Positions 1 through 10,512 of a DNA stretch of 64,000 nucleotides are shown one piece after another. The first letter of the stretch is position 1. Every line of letters begins with the position of its first letter. The DNA is from DATADW01 sp963733905. Its GTDB lineage: Bacteria; Actinomycetota; Acidimicrobiia; Spongiisociales; DATADW01. A program made the translations under genes and the position numbers. Location: contig CAVTEU010000006.1 of the NCBI GenBank assembly GCA_963733905.1, positions 434,001 to 498,000 of the forward strand, given 5' to 3'. A model generated the notes under the pieces. The model was not told the DNA's origin. It worked only from the letters and a program-made list of their open reading frames with translations, and searched no databases.

Positions 1-1
1 G

Positions 2-610
2 TCGCAGGCACGCTCGGCGGTGCGCGACGCACAGGAGCGGTTGGATAGCCAGCGAACCGGTGATGCCGAGGGCGAAGGACAAGGAGAGGGCGAGGGAGAG
101 AGCCAAGGCGAAGGTCAGGGTCAGGGACAGGGTCAGGGTCAGGGACAGGGCCAGGGCCAGGGACAAGGACAGGGCCAGGGGCAAGGTCAGGGACAGGGAC
201 AGGGTCAGGGGCAAGGACAGGGTCAGGGTGCCGGCGGAGGGGGCGGCGGGCAGGGTGCCGGGGGCTCACAGGTCCCGGGAACCCCCGATCCCGCCAGCGG
301 CGACGGCACTGTTCAGGGCGGCACCGGGGACCAGGACCCCGCCCAGGAGCCCGACCGGGTGAGCGTCTTCGACCCGGTTGGCTTCGAGGAAGGCGAAGAG
401 GTGCGGGTGCGTCTCGAAGGTCTCGAACCGGGCGAGCTGAGGGGACGGGTCGAGGGAGAAGGGCTGAGGAATGTGCCGCTGGCTCCGTACACCGAGCGAT
501 TCGCCGAGTACCAGAGCGCAGCGCTCGAGGCATTGGACCGGCTCACGGTTCCGCCCGCCTTGCGCGATCTGGTCCGGACCTATTTCACCGAGTTGGAGCC
601 CGGCGAATGA
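2..610 (+). CDS. C-terminal part of a Gly-Gln repeat protein (5' end outside window)
   Basis: The frame is open to the left edge, so the true start is probably upstream; an internal GTG at 20 is only one possible start. A stretch of about 25 Gly-Gln or Gly-Glu dipeptides is followed by a Gly-rich hinge and an acidic C-terminal domain of about 85 residues that ends in a helix-like segment. The stop overlaps the start of the moxR gene (607), which suggests translational coupling in one operon with moxR, DUF58 and VWA genes. I do not recognise the family. Role unknown; an extracytoplasmic or scaffold role would be a guess. Confidence 0.6.
   Translation, partial: SQARSAVRDAQERLDSQRTGDAEGEGQGEGEGESQGEGQGQGQGQGQGQGQGQGQGQGQGQGQGQGQGQGQGQGQGAGGGGGGQGAGGSQVPGTPDPASGDGTVQGGTGDQDPAQEPDRVSVFDPVGFEEGEEVRVRLEGLEPGELRGRVEGEGLRNVPLAPYTERFAEYQSAALEALDRLTVPPALRDLVRTYFTELEPGE
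116..230 (+). repeat. 6-bp coding minisatellite (CAGGGN)n
   Basis: About 19 consecutive hexamers of the form CAGGGN or CAAGGN encode the Gly-Gln run of the first CDS. The period keeps the frame, so copy-number change would lengthen or shorten the protein without a frameshift. Confidence 0.85.
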
Positions 611-1591
611 GCGTCTCGCAGATGACACCGGAGCGGTTTGCCGAGACCCTCGACGGGATCCGCACCGAGGTGGGAAAGGTCATCGTCGGGCAGGACGAGC
701 TGGTCACCTCGGTGCTGTTCGCCGTGCTGTGCGAGGGGCACCTCCTGCTGGAGGGTGTCCCCGGGCTCGGTAAGACCCGGCTCCTCACCACGCTGGGTCA
801 GGCACTGGATGTCTCCTTTGGCAGGGTCCAGTTCACCCCCGACCTGATGCCGGCGGACATCCTGGGTACCAAGGTGCTCCACGAGAACCGTTTCGAGTTC
901 CACGAGGGACCGATCTTCGCCAACCTGGTGCTGGCCGATGAGGTCAACCGCGCCACCCCGAAGACCCAGTCGGCACTGCTCGAGGCCATGCAGGAGCGAC
1001 GGATCACCCTCGGCGGCGAGACCCACAAGCTGCCCCGGCCCTTCCTGGTGATGGCGACCCAGAACCCGATCGAGATGGAGGGCACGTATCCGCTCCCCGA
1101 GGCCCAACTCGACCGCTTCCTGTTCAAGGCGCTCGTGCCCTTCCCGGGCACGGCGGACATGGTCGAGATACTCCGCCGGACGACCACCGGGCACGACGCC
1201 ACCGCCCACCCGGCCGCCGACGGGCCGACCTTGCTGGAGATGGGTGAGGTGGTGCGCGACCTGCCGGCCGCATCGCACCTGCTCGAGTTCGCCGCCACCC
1301 TGGTGGCGGCCACCCATCCGGGGAGCGAACTGGCCCCGGAACGGGTACGCCGCTACGTCCGGCATGGCGCCAGCCCGCGGGGCGCCCAGGCGCTCGTGCT
1401 CGGCGGAAAGGCCCGCGCCCTCACCGACGGCCGCCCCAACCTTGCCGCCGAAGACCTGGTCGCCCTGGCGCCAGCCGGCGCTCAGGCACCGCCTCGTCCT
1501 CGGATATGAGGCGGTCGCCGATGGTGTTACCGCCGATGACCTCATCGCCGACGTGGCGGCAGCCCACCCCTCACCCGGACCCGTCTCGTGA
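607..1591 (+). CDS. moxR: MoxR-family AAA+ ATPase
   Basis: MoxR ATPases act as chaperones that insert cofactors into, or mature, VWA-domain partner proteins. The Walker A motif GVPGLGKTR lies near residue 51, Walker B reads LVLADEVNRA near residue 110, and the MoxR block MATQNPIEMEGTYPLPEAQ follows. The first frame ends early at 1509. The usual C-terminus (PALRHRLVLGYEA...) continues in the next frame to the stop at 1589-1591, so there is a single-base break near 1471. Removing one C restores the expected Ala-Gln-Pro-Ala sequence. The gene overlaps the upstream CDS by 4 bp and is followed by DUF58 and VWA genes, the classical MoxR neighbourhood. Confidence 0.93.
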
Positions 1592-1622
1592 TCCCACGTC
1601 TGCTCTCCACCGGGATGCTCAG

Positions 1623-2493
1623 GTGCTGCTCGAGCCGGCACTGAGGGCCAGGCTCGAGCGGCTTGCACTGGTCTCGCGTCGCCGCATCCGGGGCATGTGG
1701 TCGGGCAGGCACTCGTCGATGCGGCTCGGGGAGAGCCTCGATTTCGCCGACTACAGGGAGTACTCGCCGGGGGACGACTTCCGGCGGATAGACCACCAGT
1801 TGTGGGCGCGCCTCGGGGTGATACTGGTCCGGCGCTACCAGGCGGAGGAGGAGCTGACGTTGCGGCTCGTCCTCGACGCCTCGGCATCGATGGCGTACGA
1901 GGGGAAGTTCGACACGGCGCTCCGTCTCGCCGCCATGATCGGCTACCTGGCATTGGCCGGCGGCGACCGGGTGCAACCGGTTGCCCTCGCCGGAGCGGGC
2001 GGTGCCCGATCGGTGACCGGCCCGCTCGGCCGCCACCTCTCATCGTGGCCCCAGGTGGAGCGCTGGCTCGAAGGGTTGGAACCGGGCGGCGCCGCCGCAC
2101 TCGAGGACGCTGCCATCCGCTCCGGCAGCCCCGGCTGCGGCACGCGCCCTGACGGTGCTCGTGTCCGATCTGCTCGACCCGGGATGGGAGGCGGCCATCG
2201 ACCAGCTCGGTGCCACCGGCGGGGGGCTGGTGCTCCAGGTGCTCGGTGAGGGCGAGCTCGATCCGGCACTGGTGGGAGATCTCGACCTGGTGGACGGTGA
2301 GACCGGGGTGCGTCTGCCCTTCTCGGCTTCGGTCGAGGCGCTCGACGGGTACCAGCGACGGCTCGACGAGTTCCTCGCCGCGGTGGCGGGGCGGGCCCGC
2401 CGCTCCGGGATGGATCACCTCATGGTCCCGGCGATCGCCGGGGCGGAGGAGGCGGCTCTGCGTGAGCTGGCTGGCGCCGGGGTGCTGCGGTGA
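1623..2493 (+). CDS. DUF58 protein with degenerate VWA-like fold
   Basis: DUF58 proteins are constant partners of MoxR. The GTG start at 1623 gives an N-terminus matching the family (LEPALRARLERLALVSRRR). The hallmark block SLDFADYREYSPGDDFRRID is at about residues 40-59, followed by a VWA-like LVLDASASM. A break near 2128 moves the frame; the last 113 codons continue as TVLVSDLLDPGWE to the stop at 2491-2493. Removing one base there joins the two parts. The stop overlaps the next start at 2490. Likely cytoplasmic or membrane-associated; the exact substrate is not known. Confidence 0.88.
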
Positions 2494-4357
2494 GGTTCCT
2501 CGTTCCCGGTGCGCTCGGCGTTGGCGGCCCTGGCCATCCCGCTCGTGGCGCTCTACATGCTGAGGAGCCGTCGCCAGCGGACGCCGGTCTCGAGCGTCTA
2601 TCTCTGGGATCAGGTGGGCAACCCGGTGTCGTCGGCGGTGCCCTGGCAACGGCTCCGCCCGACGCCTCTGTTGCTCGCCCAGCTGGCCGTCTTGGCGCTG
2701 TTCACGCTGCTCCTGGCACGGCCCTTCTTCCTCCAGGAGACCGTTCTCGGCCCTCACACCGTCTTCGTGGTGGACACATCGGGCTCGATGGCGATGGCCG
2801 GACGGTTGGATAGAGCGGTCGAGGAGGCGACGGGGCTGGCTGCCGACATCTCCGAAGCCAACCTCGTTTCCGTTGTCGAGGCCGGACCGACTCCGCGGGT
2901 GCTGGTGGCCTTCTCCCAGGATCGAGAGGCGGTGGAGGAGGCGCTCGGGTCACTCGAAGCCGGGGGTGGTGTCGAGGACCTGGAGGGTGCGCTCCGGCTG
3001 GCCCGCGGGCTGGAGACGCCGGATCGCCCGACACGGATCCTCATCTTCAGCGACGGCGGACCGGCGGACTCGACCCTGGAGGAGCCGGTGGTCGGTGCAG
3101 AGCACATCGTGTTCGACGACGTGGGCGACAACATGGCGATCACCGCCTTCTCCACCGAGTCGTCCACCGCCGGGATCCCGCGTGCCTTCCTCGAGGTCTC
3201 AAACGTCTCGGAGCAGGCACGCAACGCCACAGTGCAGCTCGAGGTCGACGGGCTGCCCATCGGTACCAGCGAATTCGAGCTGGCGCCGATGGAGAGGGGG
3301 CGGGTCACCGTGCCTCTCGAGGCGGGACCGGGGGACGTGGTGACCGCCCGCCTCGTCCAAGCGAGCGACGCCCTGCCGGCAGATGATTCCGCGGCGCTCG
3401 TGATCGGGGCGGCACCCGAGCAGGTGGTCGAGATCGCCGGCGCTCCGACCTTCTTCACCGAGGCGCTCGTCGATGCCGCCCCCGGGTTCCGTCCGTCGGA
3501 TGGTGATGAAGACGCCGACCTGCTTGCTCATCGACGGTGGGGAACTGACCTCGCTCGACCGTCCGGCTTGGGTGATCAGAACAGCCGAGCCTCCCGAAGG
3601 GATCGAGGTGGTGGAGCTCGCTCAGAACCTGGCCGTGACCTGGCAGCGCCCCGGTGATCCGTTGCTCGATGGGGTGGACCTGAGCGAGACGGTCGTGGGG
3701 GAGGCGCAGGTGGTGGACGCCCCGCGCTGGTTGCCGCTGGTGCGGGCGGGCGACGTGCCGCTCGTCCTGCTCGGCGAGGTCGGTGGGAGGCGCGTCGTCT
3801 ACTTCACCTTCGATGTCGCCCACTCCAACCTCCCGGTCCAGGTCGCCTACCCGATCCTCGGGACCCGTCTGCTCGAATGGCTGTCCGGTACGGGGGTGGG
3901 TGGAGACACCGCGGTGGACACGGCGGGTGTTCCCATCACGCTCGTCCCTCCGCCCGGAGGAACCAGCCGCGTGCTCCTCCCCGACGGGGAGTCTCGGGAC
4001 ATCGGTAGCACGGTCGATCTCTTCACCGACACCGACCTTCCCGGTGTCTACCGGGTCACCTACCTGCGGGCGGACGGCTCTGAGGCGCCGGGACCTGTGG
4101 TCGTGCGGCGTTTTGCTGCGGGGGAGTCGGAGGGGGCGACACGCGAGATCGCCACGGTGGAAGCACCCGGTACCGATGTGTCGTCCGGTTCGTTGGTGCG
4201 CGAGTGGGCACCCTGGGTCATCGGCGCGCTCTTGCTCCTCGCCGTGGCTGAGTGGTTGCTGGGCCACCGCCGACCCCGGCGCCGAGCCACGGCGGTGGGC
4301 CGGGAAGTCGGGTCGCCCGATGATGCAATGGCCGGCGCAGGGCGGGGGGAACGATGA
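2490..4357 (+). CDS. BatA-like membrane VWA protein
   Basis: A membrane-anchored VWA protein of about 620 residues, expected to work with MoxR. The N-terminus (RFLVP, then RSALAALAIPLVALYML) and a second segment near residue 60 (LLLAQLAVLALFTLLLARP) are membrane helices. The VWA domain follows with the MIDAS motif DTSGSM. A CARDB/Ig-like region comes next, and a C-terminal helix (WVIGALLLLAVAEWLLG) near the end. Two breaks are seen: near 2505 (one surplus G just after the GTG start) and near 3529 (one surplus G). With both removed, the protein runs unbroken to the stop at 4357, which overlaps the next ATG. Confidence 0.85.
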
Positions 4358-7028
4358 CCCTCCGCTCGCCCTGGTGGCTCTTGGCGCTGCCTCTGGTGGT
4401 GCTCGCTGTATTGGTCAGCCGCCCGTCATGGGAGCAGGTCGGTCCCGGCCCGTCAGCACCGCTGGGCCGTGGCCGCCCGGGTTGGGATGGTCGCGCTGCT
4501 GGTGGCCGCCATGGCGCAGCCGGTGTGGGCCAGGCCGGTGGACACCCACGCCACGCTCTTCCTCGTAGACCGGTCGGCGTCGATCGGGCCGGGGGCCATC
4601 GAGGAGCAGGAGGCCTATATCGCCGATGCCCTCGAGCGGGCGCGGCCGGAGGACCGGTCAGGTGTCATGGTGTTCGGTGCAGAGGCGAAGGTGGACACCC
4701 CGCTGGCAGCGGGACGGCAGCCCGGGCCGATCCGCACCGAGGTCGACGACAGCGCCACCGATATGGCCACCGCCATGCGTGCCGCGGCGACGCTGCTGCC
4801 GACCGAGGGTTCCCGACGGGTCGTGGTGCTCTCCGACCTCGTCCCCACCACGGGGGACGTCGGAGCGGTCGCCGACGAGCTCGCCGCCGAGGGGATCGCG
4901 GTGGACGTCGTGCCGGTCGGGGGCGACACGATCGGCCGATGCCGTGCTCGACGGTGTGAAGGCACCGGCCACGGCGAGGCGCGGTGACCAGGTGCCGGTG
5001 ACCGTGTCGGTCAGGTCCACCGAGGCGGGTCCCGCGGAGCTGGTGGTGGATGCCGGGGGCGAACAGCAGCGCCTGGCGGTCGAGCTACAGCCGGGGCGCA
5101 ACGAGATCGAAGTAGAGGTCCCGGCGGACCAGCCGGGGTTCATGACCGTGGGCGCCGAGATCATCGCCGGGTTCGACACCAGGTCGGAGAACGACCGGGC
5201 CGTCGGGCTCACCAGGGTGCTTGGCCCCGCACGGGTGGCGGTGGTGGAGGGTCGGGCCGGGGAAGGCGCCGAGCTGGCCGATGCGCTCGAGGCCGGGAAC
5301 CTGGAAGCCGATGTCCTCGGGGGCATTCCGGGCGCCGAGACCCTGCTCCGCTACGACGCCGCGGTGCTGGTCAACGTGCCCGCTCCAACGGCCGAGGTGT
5401 CCGAGACACTGCGGGGGTTCGTCGAAGACCTCGGGCGCGGGCTGGTCGTCGTCGGTGGAGATCAGGCGTATGGCCTCGGCCAATACCAGGACTCCCCGCT
5501 CGAGGACCTGCTCCCGGTCCAGAGCAACCCCGACGACCTGATCAGGCGCCAGCCGCTCACCGAGGTGCTTGTCATCGATACCTCGGGCTCGATGGCTGCG
5601 TGCCATTGCCGGGACGAGACCTTTGTCGAGGGTGGCGTGAACAAGACGGACATCTCACGCGCCGGAGCCCAACTGGCCATCGGGGCGCTCAGCTCGGAGG
5701 ACCGGGTTGGCGTGGTGGCGGTGAGCTCGGGGACGCGGTGGGTGCTTCCCGTCGGGCCAACGCCCGATCCGACCGAGGTGGAGGCGGCTCTTGCCACGCT
5801 GAGTCCCCAGGGTGACACCGAGTTGGCCAACGGGCTGACCGCGGCGCTCGAGGAGTTGCGCGATGCACCCGCCGGGTTGCGCCACATCGTGCTCTTCACC
5901 GACGGCTGGGATCCAAACGAGGCCGGGTTGCTGCCGATCGCCCGCGAGATCGCCGACGCCGGGATAACTCTGTCCGTGCTCGGGACCGGGGAGGGGGCGG
6001 GGAACACGCTGGAACGCATTTCCGAGGTGGGTGGGGGCCGCTACTACCCGGGGACCGACCTCGAGGCGGTGCCCGAGGTTTTCGTGGAGGAGACGCTCAC
6101 GGTGGCGCGATCGCTGGCATCCGAGGGGGAGTTCCTCCCGGCTCTGGCGGCGCCTTCACCGGTCACCGATGGTCTGACCCACGCCCCGGCGCTCTTCGGG
6201 TACGTGCTCACCAAGGCAAAGGCGACGGCCTCCACCGCCCTCGAAGTCGGCCCGGCCGACCCCTTGCTCAGCACCTGGCAGAGGGGGTTGGGGAGGGTGA
6301 CGGCTTGGACCTCCGATGCCACCAGCAGGTGGTCATCGGCCTGGGTGGAGTGGGACGGCTACGTGGCTTTCTGGGGGGACGTAGTGCGTCAGGTTCTTCC
6401 CGCCGGGCTCGACACCCCGCCCGAGGTGACGGCGACCGGTGGACGGCTCCAGGTTTCGTTCGATGCCGGTGATGTCCCCCTCGACGCCGCCGGCACCGCA
6501 CGTGTCAGGCTCCCCGACGGCGAGACCGCCCTGCTCGCCCTCCGCCGCACCGACGCCACCACCTTCAGCGGCTCGCTCCCGCTGCGCGGCCCTGGGGCCT
6601 ATTGGGTATCGGTCGCGGTGGAGAGTGCGGACGGGGGTCGGGTGATGGGTAGCTCGGGTGCGGTCTCCAGCTATGAAGAGGAGTTCGCCTTCCGCGACCC
6701 CGACCCCGCATTGGCCACGACGGTCGCCGAGGCCACGGGTGGCAGGGTCGACCCGGCGCCCGCCAGTAGCTTCGACCGCGCACCTGCCGGTGGCAGGGCG
6801 CAGGTCGACACCTGGCCGTGGTTGGCTGTGGCAGCGCTGGCGTTGTTCGGTCTGGACGTGGCGCTGCGCCGTCTGGTTTTGACCACCGACCGCCCGGCGC
6901 CGGTGGGTGGCAGTGCAACATCGGGGGTCAAGCCACCTCCACCGCCTCCGCCCGAGCCGGTCCCCGAGCCGCCTGCCACCACGGACGAGGCCACGGTCGA
7001 CCGTCTGTTGCGGCGCCGCCGGCGCTGA
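4354..7028 (+). CDS. Large membrane protein with two VWA modules (BatA/BatB-type)
   Basis: About 890 residues once breaks near 4432 and 4930 are repaired. The N-terminus has membrane helices (WWLLALPLVVLAVLVSR and MVALLVAAMAQPVWA). A first VWA-like module carries DRSAS (DxSxS), then comes a glutamine-amidotransferase-like region ending in VVGGDQAYGLGQY. The second VWA module has DTSGSMAAC and a downstream FTDGWD. A C-terminal helix (WLAVAALALFGLDVALRRL) is followed by a Pro-rich tail and an Arg cluster. It is the last gene of the MoxR operon. The double MIDAS arrangement in one chain suggests a metal-dependent binding platform at the cell surface; ligand unknown. Confidence 0.85.
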
Positions 7029-7062
7029 GGCGGGCACAATCGAAGCAAAGAGGAGATTCATC

Positions 7063-7366
7063 ATGGCGGATGCCGCTCGGACCCAATTGCGGATGTACCA
7101 GATCGAGCCGGGGCGGATGGACGAGTTCATCGAGTCGTTCCGCGCAGGTGGTGACGGCGCGCTCCGCGTACGGTTTCATCATCGAGGGTGCGTGGGTGGT
7201 GGACGGGGAGGACCGTTTCGTCTGGCTCACCACCTACCACGGCGACGGTGACTGGGACGAGGCGGTCGAGCGCTACTACCACAGCCCGGAGCGGCAGGCT
7301 CTCGACCCCGATCCGGCGACCTTCATCGTGTCGATGGACACGGCGATGGTGCGCCCCGCCCTCTGA
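7063..7366 (+). CDS. NIPSNAP/dimeric alpha-beta barrel-like small protein
   Basis: About 100 residues. The start is set by a strong Shine-Dalgarno (AGAGGAG) 8 bases before ATG 7063. The N-terminus (LRMYQIEPGRMDEFIESF) and the middle (GFIIEGAWVVDGEDRFVWL) match the NIPSNAP-like family that folds as a ferredoxin-like dimer. A break near 7147 separates these halves; removing one base joins them. The function of these small proteins is mostly unknown. It converges on the GerMN lipoprotein gene with 3 bp between stops. Confidence 0.75.
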
Positions 7367-7369
7367 GCG

Positions 7370-8327
7370 TCAGCCGGCGGGCACCATCTCGACCGGCAGT
7401 TCGCTGACCCCAGTCTCGCTGCCGTCCTCTGGCGAATCCGCCCAAACCCGCAGCGTTCCTGTCTGGGGCTCGTCGACCGTGTACTCGATGGTGGTGTCGA
7501 AGGTGCCCCAGCCCTGGCCCTCGCTCGTCATGGCGAAGTCCTCGTAGACGACCTCGCCGGCGGCGTCGCTGAGCCTCACCTGGAAGACGGCCTCGAAGAC
7601 GGCGGCGATCCCGGCGATCCGGCCCGGGTTGCCAAGCACCCCGTCCCAGCCTGGCGTCTCGACCATGATCTGGGGCACGTAGTCGAGGAAGGCCTCCCTG
7701 GTGAGCGGGCCGTCGATCACGATCCCCTCGCCGGAGAACACCTCGACCGGCTCGCCGTCGAGCAGCAACTCGACGGCATCGACCGTGGGGAACTGGGTCA
7801 CCGTGTAGACCAACTGGGCCAGCCGGGCGAACATCGATGTGGTTCCCCCGCCCGACTCGAAGTCCCGGGTCAGGTCCACGGTCGCCACCCCTTCGGCGAT
7901 GCTCACCCCGAGCAGCAGGGTCGTCTCGGGCACCGCGGTGTCGATCCCGGCGGCTGCTTCGTCACGTTCTGGGCCTCCGAGCAGTTCCTCGATGGCGGCC
8001 CGCGCCACGCCCGGGGGTTTCCGCCACGGTGCGGTGCACCGGGATGAGGAAGGGCCCCTGACGGGCCTCGTTGCCTCCCTGGTTGGAGAGGAAGAACACG
8101 GTGAGCCCGGTGGTCGTGGAGCCGACAGTCGTCGGGGGTGACGTCGTCCCGCTCGGGACCGTGGTCGCAGGAGCGCCGGTCGCGGTCGTTGTCGGCTCGG
8201 CGGCCGCGGTGGTCGTAGGTGATCTCACTTCGGTGGTGGTGGGACTGGTGATGGTCGCCACCGGCGATGCTCCGTTCCCACAGGCGGCGAGAGCCGCCAG
8301 CATCAACAGGGCGCCGATCCTTCGCAT
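7370..8327 (-). CDS. GerMN-Gmad2 lipoprotein, LpqB-like position
   Basis: ATG 8327 follows GAGAGGAG and starts a lipoprotein signal (MRRIGALLMLAALAAC, lipobox LAAC). A Thr-rich linker of about 45 residues follows, then a GerMN domain (GLTVFFLSNQGG ... VDLTRDFESGGG) and a Gmad2 Ig-like domain at the C-terminus. A break near 8010 is repaired by removing one G in a GGG run. It lies downstream of a response regulator and histidine kinase in the same order as mtrA-mtrB-lpqB of actinobacteria, where LpqB is also a GerMN lipoprotein that modulates the kinase. It lacks the long LpqB propeller domain, so it is an analogue or a short relative. No stop codon separates it from the repaired kinase frame. 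Confidence 0.85.
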
Positions 8328-8343
8328 GGCTACTCCTCTCGGG

Positions 8344-9786
8344 CTACCCCACCATGCGTGAGGGCTGTATGTCACCGCCACATCGCCGTCGGGTAACGAT
8401 CCGGAAACAGGGAGGATCACCTCGACCACAAGGCCGCCTCCGGGGCGCGGCGTCGCGGTCGACCTCTCCGCCGAGGCGGCGGGCGTGATCCCGGGCGATC
8501 GAGAGACCCAACCCGGTGCCCGACCCCGAGCGCGATGGGTCGAGCTTGGCAAAACGCTCGAAGATCCGCTCCAACTGGTCGGTAGGCACGCCCGGGCCGC
8601 TGTCGGCAACGATTAGGCGGGCGATTCCCTCCGACGACGACAAACCCACCTCCACCGGCCCCGTTCCGTGACGTGCCGCATTGTCGAGCAGGTTGCCCAG
8701 GATGCGGTCGAAGGTGACGGCATCGACCGACACCGGCACGGGCTCCGGTGGTTGCACCACGACTGCGCCGGGAGACCGGGCCTCCACCACCCCCGCCACC
8801 AGGCTGCGAAGGTCGATGGTGAGGCTTTCGTGCTGGAGCGCCCCCGAGTCGGCGGCGTCGATGCGGGAGATCTCGAGCAGATCGTCAACCAGCAGACGCA
8901 TGCGCGCCACGTCTGCCTCGAGGAGTTCCACCAGCCTCCGATCTCCCGGTGGTAGATCGTCTGCGTGGTCGGCGAGCATCGCCGTCTCGTTGACCAGCGC
9001 GGTCAGCGGGGTGCGCAGCTCGTGGGAGACGTCGGCGACGAATCGGCGCTGCGCATCGCCGGAGCGTTGCAGCCGTCCCATGCTCTCCTCGAGCGAGCCG
9101 GCCATCTGGTTGAAGGCGGCCACCATCCTCCCCAGTTCGTCCCCCGAGCCCTCGTCGAGCCGGGCCGACAGGTCACCAGATGCGATACGGGTGGCGGCAT
9201 CGGCGGCCGCCCCAACCGGGGTGAGCACGCGACGCGCCAGCGACCCGACACCGATGCCGGCGATGGCGACGACCACCAGGCCGGCGATCACCTCGGCCGT
9301 CAACAGGTCGCCGAGAGTGTCTTCGATCGACGCCGCCGAGTAGTAGAGGTAGATGGGCGGCCCCGCCGGGGAACTGCCTCCGACGGCGAGATAGGGGCTC
9401 CCACCGATGTCGACCCACTCGTATGCGAGTTGACCCTCGGCGACGAGCGCCGCCAGGTCGGGGGGCGGGGGACCGGTGAAGGCGAAGCCAGACGAGAAGT
9501 CGCCGCTTCCCTCCAGGTCAACGAGCAGACCATCGTCGGGACCGAGCCGAACATCGGCCAGGAAGGGGCTGGCCGCGATCTCCTCTGCGGTTGGGTCGTC
9601 GTCGAACCGCTCCGGGGCGAGAACCCCGACGACGAAGGCGGCCTGCTCCGTCGCCGAGTCGACCAGATCCGAGCGGAGCGAGCCGCGCACCAACACCCAG
9701 GAGGCGACCCCGAGGGCGATCGTGACGAGGATCACCATCGCCAGGACGGTGACGACCAGGCGGGAGCGGAAGCCGAGGCGGGTCAA
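8344..9786 (-). CDS. Membrane sensor histidine kinase
   Basis: About 470 residues: N-terminal helix (LVVTVLAMVILVTIALGVAS), an extracytoplasmic sensor of about 125 residues, a second helix (VIAGLVVVAIAGIGVGSLA), HAMP, then HisKA with the phospho-acceptor in DVSHELRTPLT. The ATPase part has the N box (LGNLLDNAARHG), G1 (VADSGPGV) and G2 (GTGLGLSIA). TTG 9786 overlaps the regulator stop. A break near 8460 shifts the last 40 codons; repair gives VTATPRPGGGLVVEVILP and that frame has no stop before the lipoprotein ATG at 8327. Partner of the adjacent OmpR-type regulator; MtrB-like by context only. Confidence 0.88.
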   Translation of the reverse strand: MTRLGFRSRLVVTVLAMVILVTIALGVASWVLVRGSLRSDLVDSATEQAAFVVGVLAPERFDDDPTAEEIAASPFLADVRLGPDDGLLVDLEGSGDFSSGFAFTGPPPPDLAALVAEGQLAYEWVDIGGSPYLAVGGSSPAGPPIYLYYSAASIEDTLGDLLTAEVIAGLVVVAIAGIGVGSLARRVLTPVGAAADAATRIASGDLSARLDEGSGDELGRMVAAFNQMAGSLEESMGRLQRSGDAQRRFVADVSHELRTPLTALVNETAMLADHADDLPPGDRRLVELLEADVARMRLLVDDLLEISRIDAADSGALQHESLTIDLRSLVAGVVEARSPGAVVVQPPEPVPVSVDAVTFDRILGNLLDNAARHGTGPVEVGLSSSEGIARLIVADSGPGVPTDQLERIFERFAKLDPSRSGSGTGLGLSIARDHARRLGGEVDRDAAPRRRPCGRGDPPCFRIVTRRRCGGDIQPSRMVG

Positions 9787-10455
9787 CGGGCTGCCCGGTA
9801 GCCGACGCCCCGCACCGTCTGGATGAGCTCGGGGTGGGCCGGGTCACTCTCGATCTTCGCCCGGAGGCGCTGCACCGCCACGTCGACCATCCGCGAGTCG
9901 CCCAGGTAGTCGTACCCCCAAACCTGGTCGAGCAGCATTTGTCTGGTGAGGACCCTTCCCGGCGCCGAGGCCAGGACGCAGAGCAGCCGGAACTCGGTCG
10001 CGGTCAGCGACAACCTCATCGCCGTTGCGGTGCACCGTGTGGCCGGCGAGATCGACGCGCACCGGGCCCAGGGTGAGCTCCTCCATGGTGAGCTGGACAC
10101 GGCGCAGTGCCGCCCTCACCCGTGCCACCAGCACGGGTAGCTCGAACGGCTTGGTCACATAGTCGTCGGCGCCAGCCTCGAGCCCTGCCACCACGTTGCT
10201 GCTGTCGGCCAATGCGGTGAGCATCACGATGGGCACAACCGAGACCATCCTGATCTGCCGGCACACCTCGAGCCCGTCCATCCCGGGAAGCATCAGATCA
10301 AGAACGACCAGATCGGGCCGCTCGTCGCGGAAGCGCCCCAGACCGGACCAACCGTCGGACGCGGTGACCACCTCGAAGCCGGCTGCGGACAGCCCGAGTT
10401 GGGTCAGTTCCCGGATCGACGGGTCGTCCTCGATCACCAGGATGGTGCGGTCCAC
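9783..10455 (-). CDS. OmpR/PhoB-family response regulator
   Basis: A receiver domain (residues 1-120) has the acidic pair IEDD, the phospho-acceptor in VVLDLMLPGMDG and the conserved Lys in YVTKPFE. A winged-helix DNA-binding domain (about 130-222) shows SLTATEFRLL, the DQVWGYDYLGDSRMVDVAVQ recognition segment and a final RGVGYR. A break near 10017 separates them; removing one base gives HRNGMRLSLTATEF. It is the first gene of a three-gene operon with the kinase and the GerMN lipoprotein, MtrA-like in order. Acts in the cytoplasm as a transcription factor. Confidence 0.92.
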
Positions 10456-10512
10456 TCCCGAGCCTCCAGGTCAGGGTAACGGGCGCAACGGGCTCGTCTA
10501 GCTTGGCTCACC

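Noticed and set aside
607..1591. moxR and other broken genes as pseudogenes
   Set aside because: One-base repairs restore full family sequence, and many broken genes are essential, so sequence error is more likely.
580..2757. 725-codon open frame on the minus strand
   Set aside because: It is antisense to moxR, DUF58 and the first VWA gene, has low-complexity Arg/Gly/His content and no domain; a shadow of high-GC coding.
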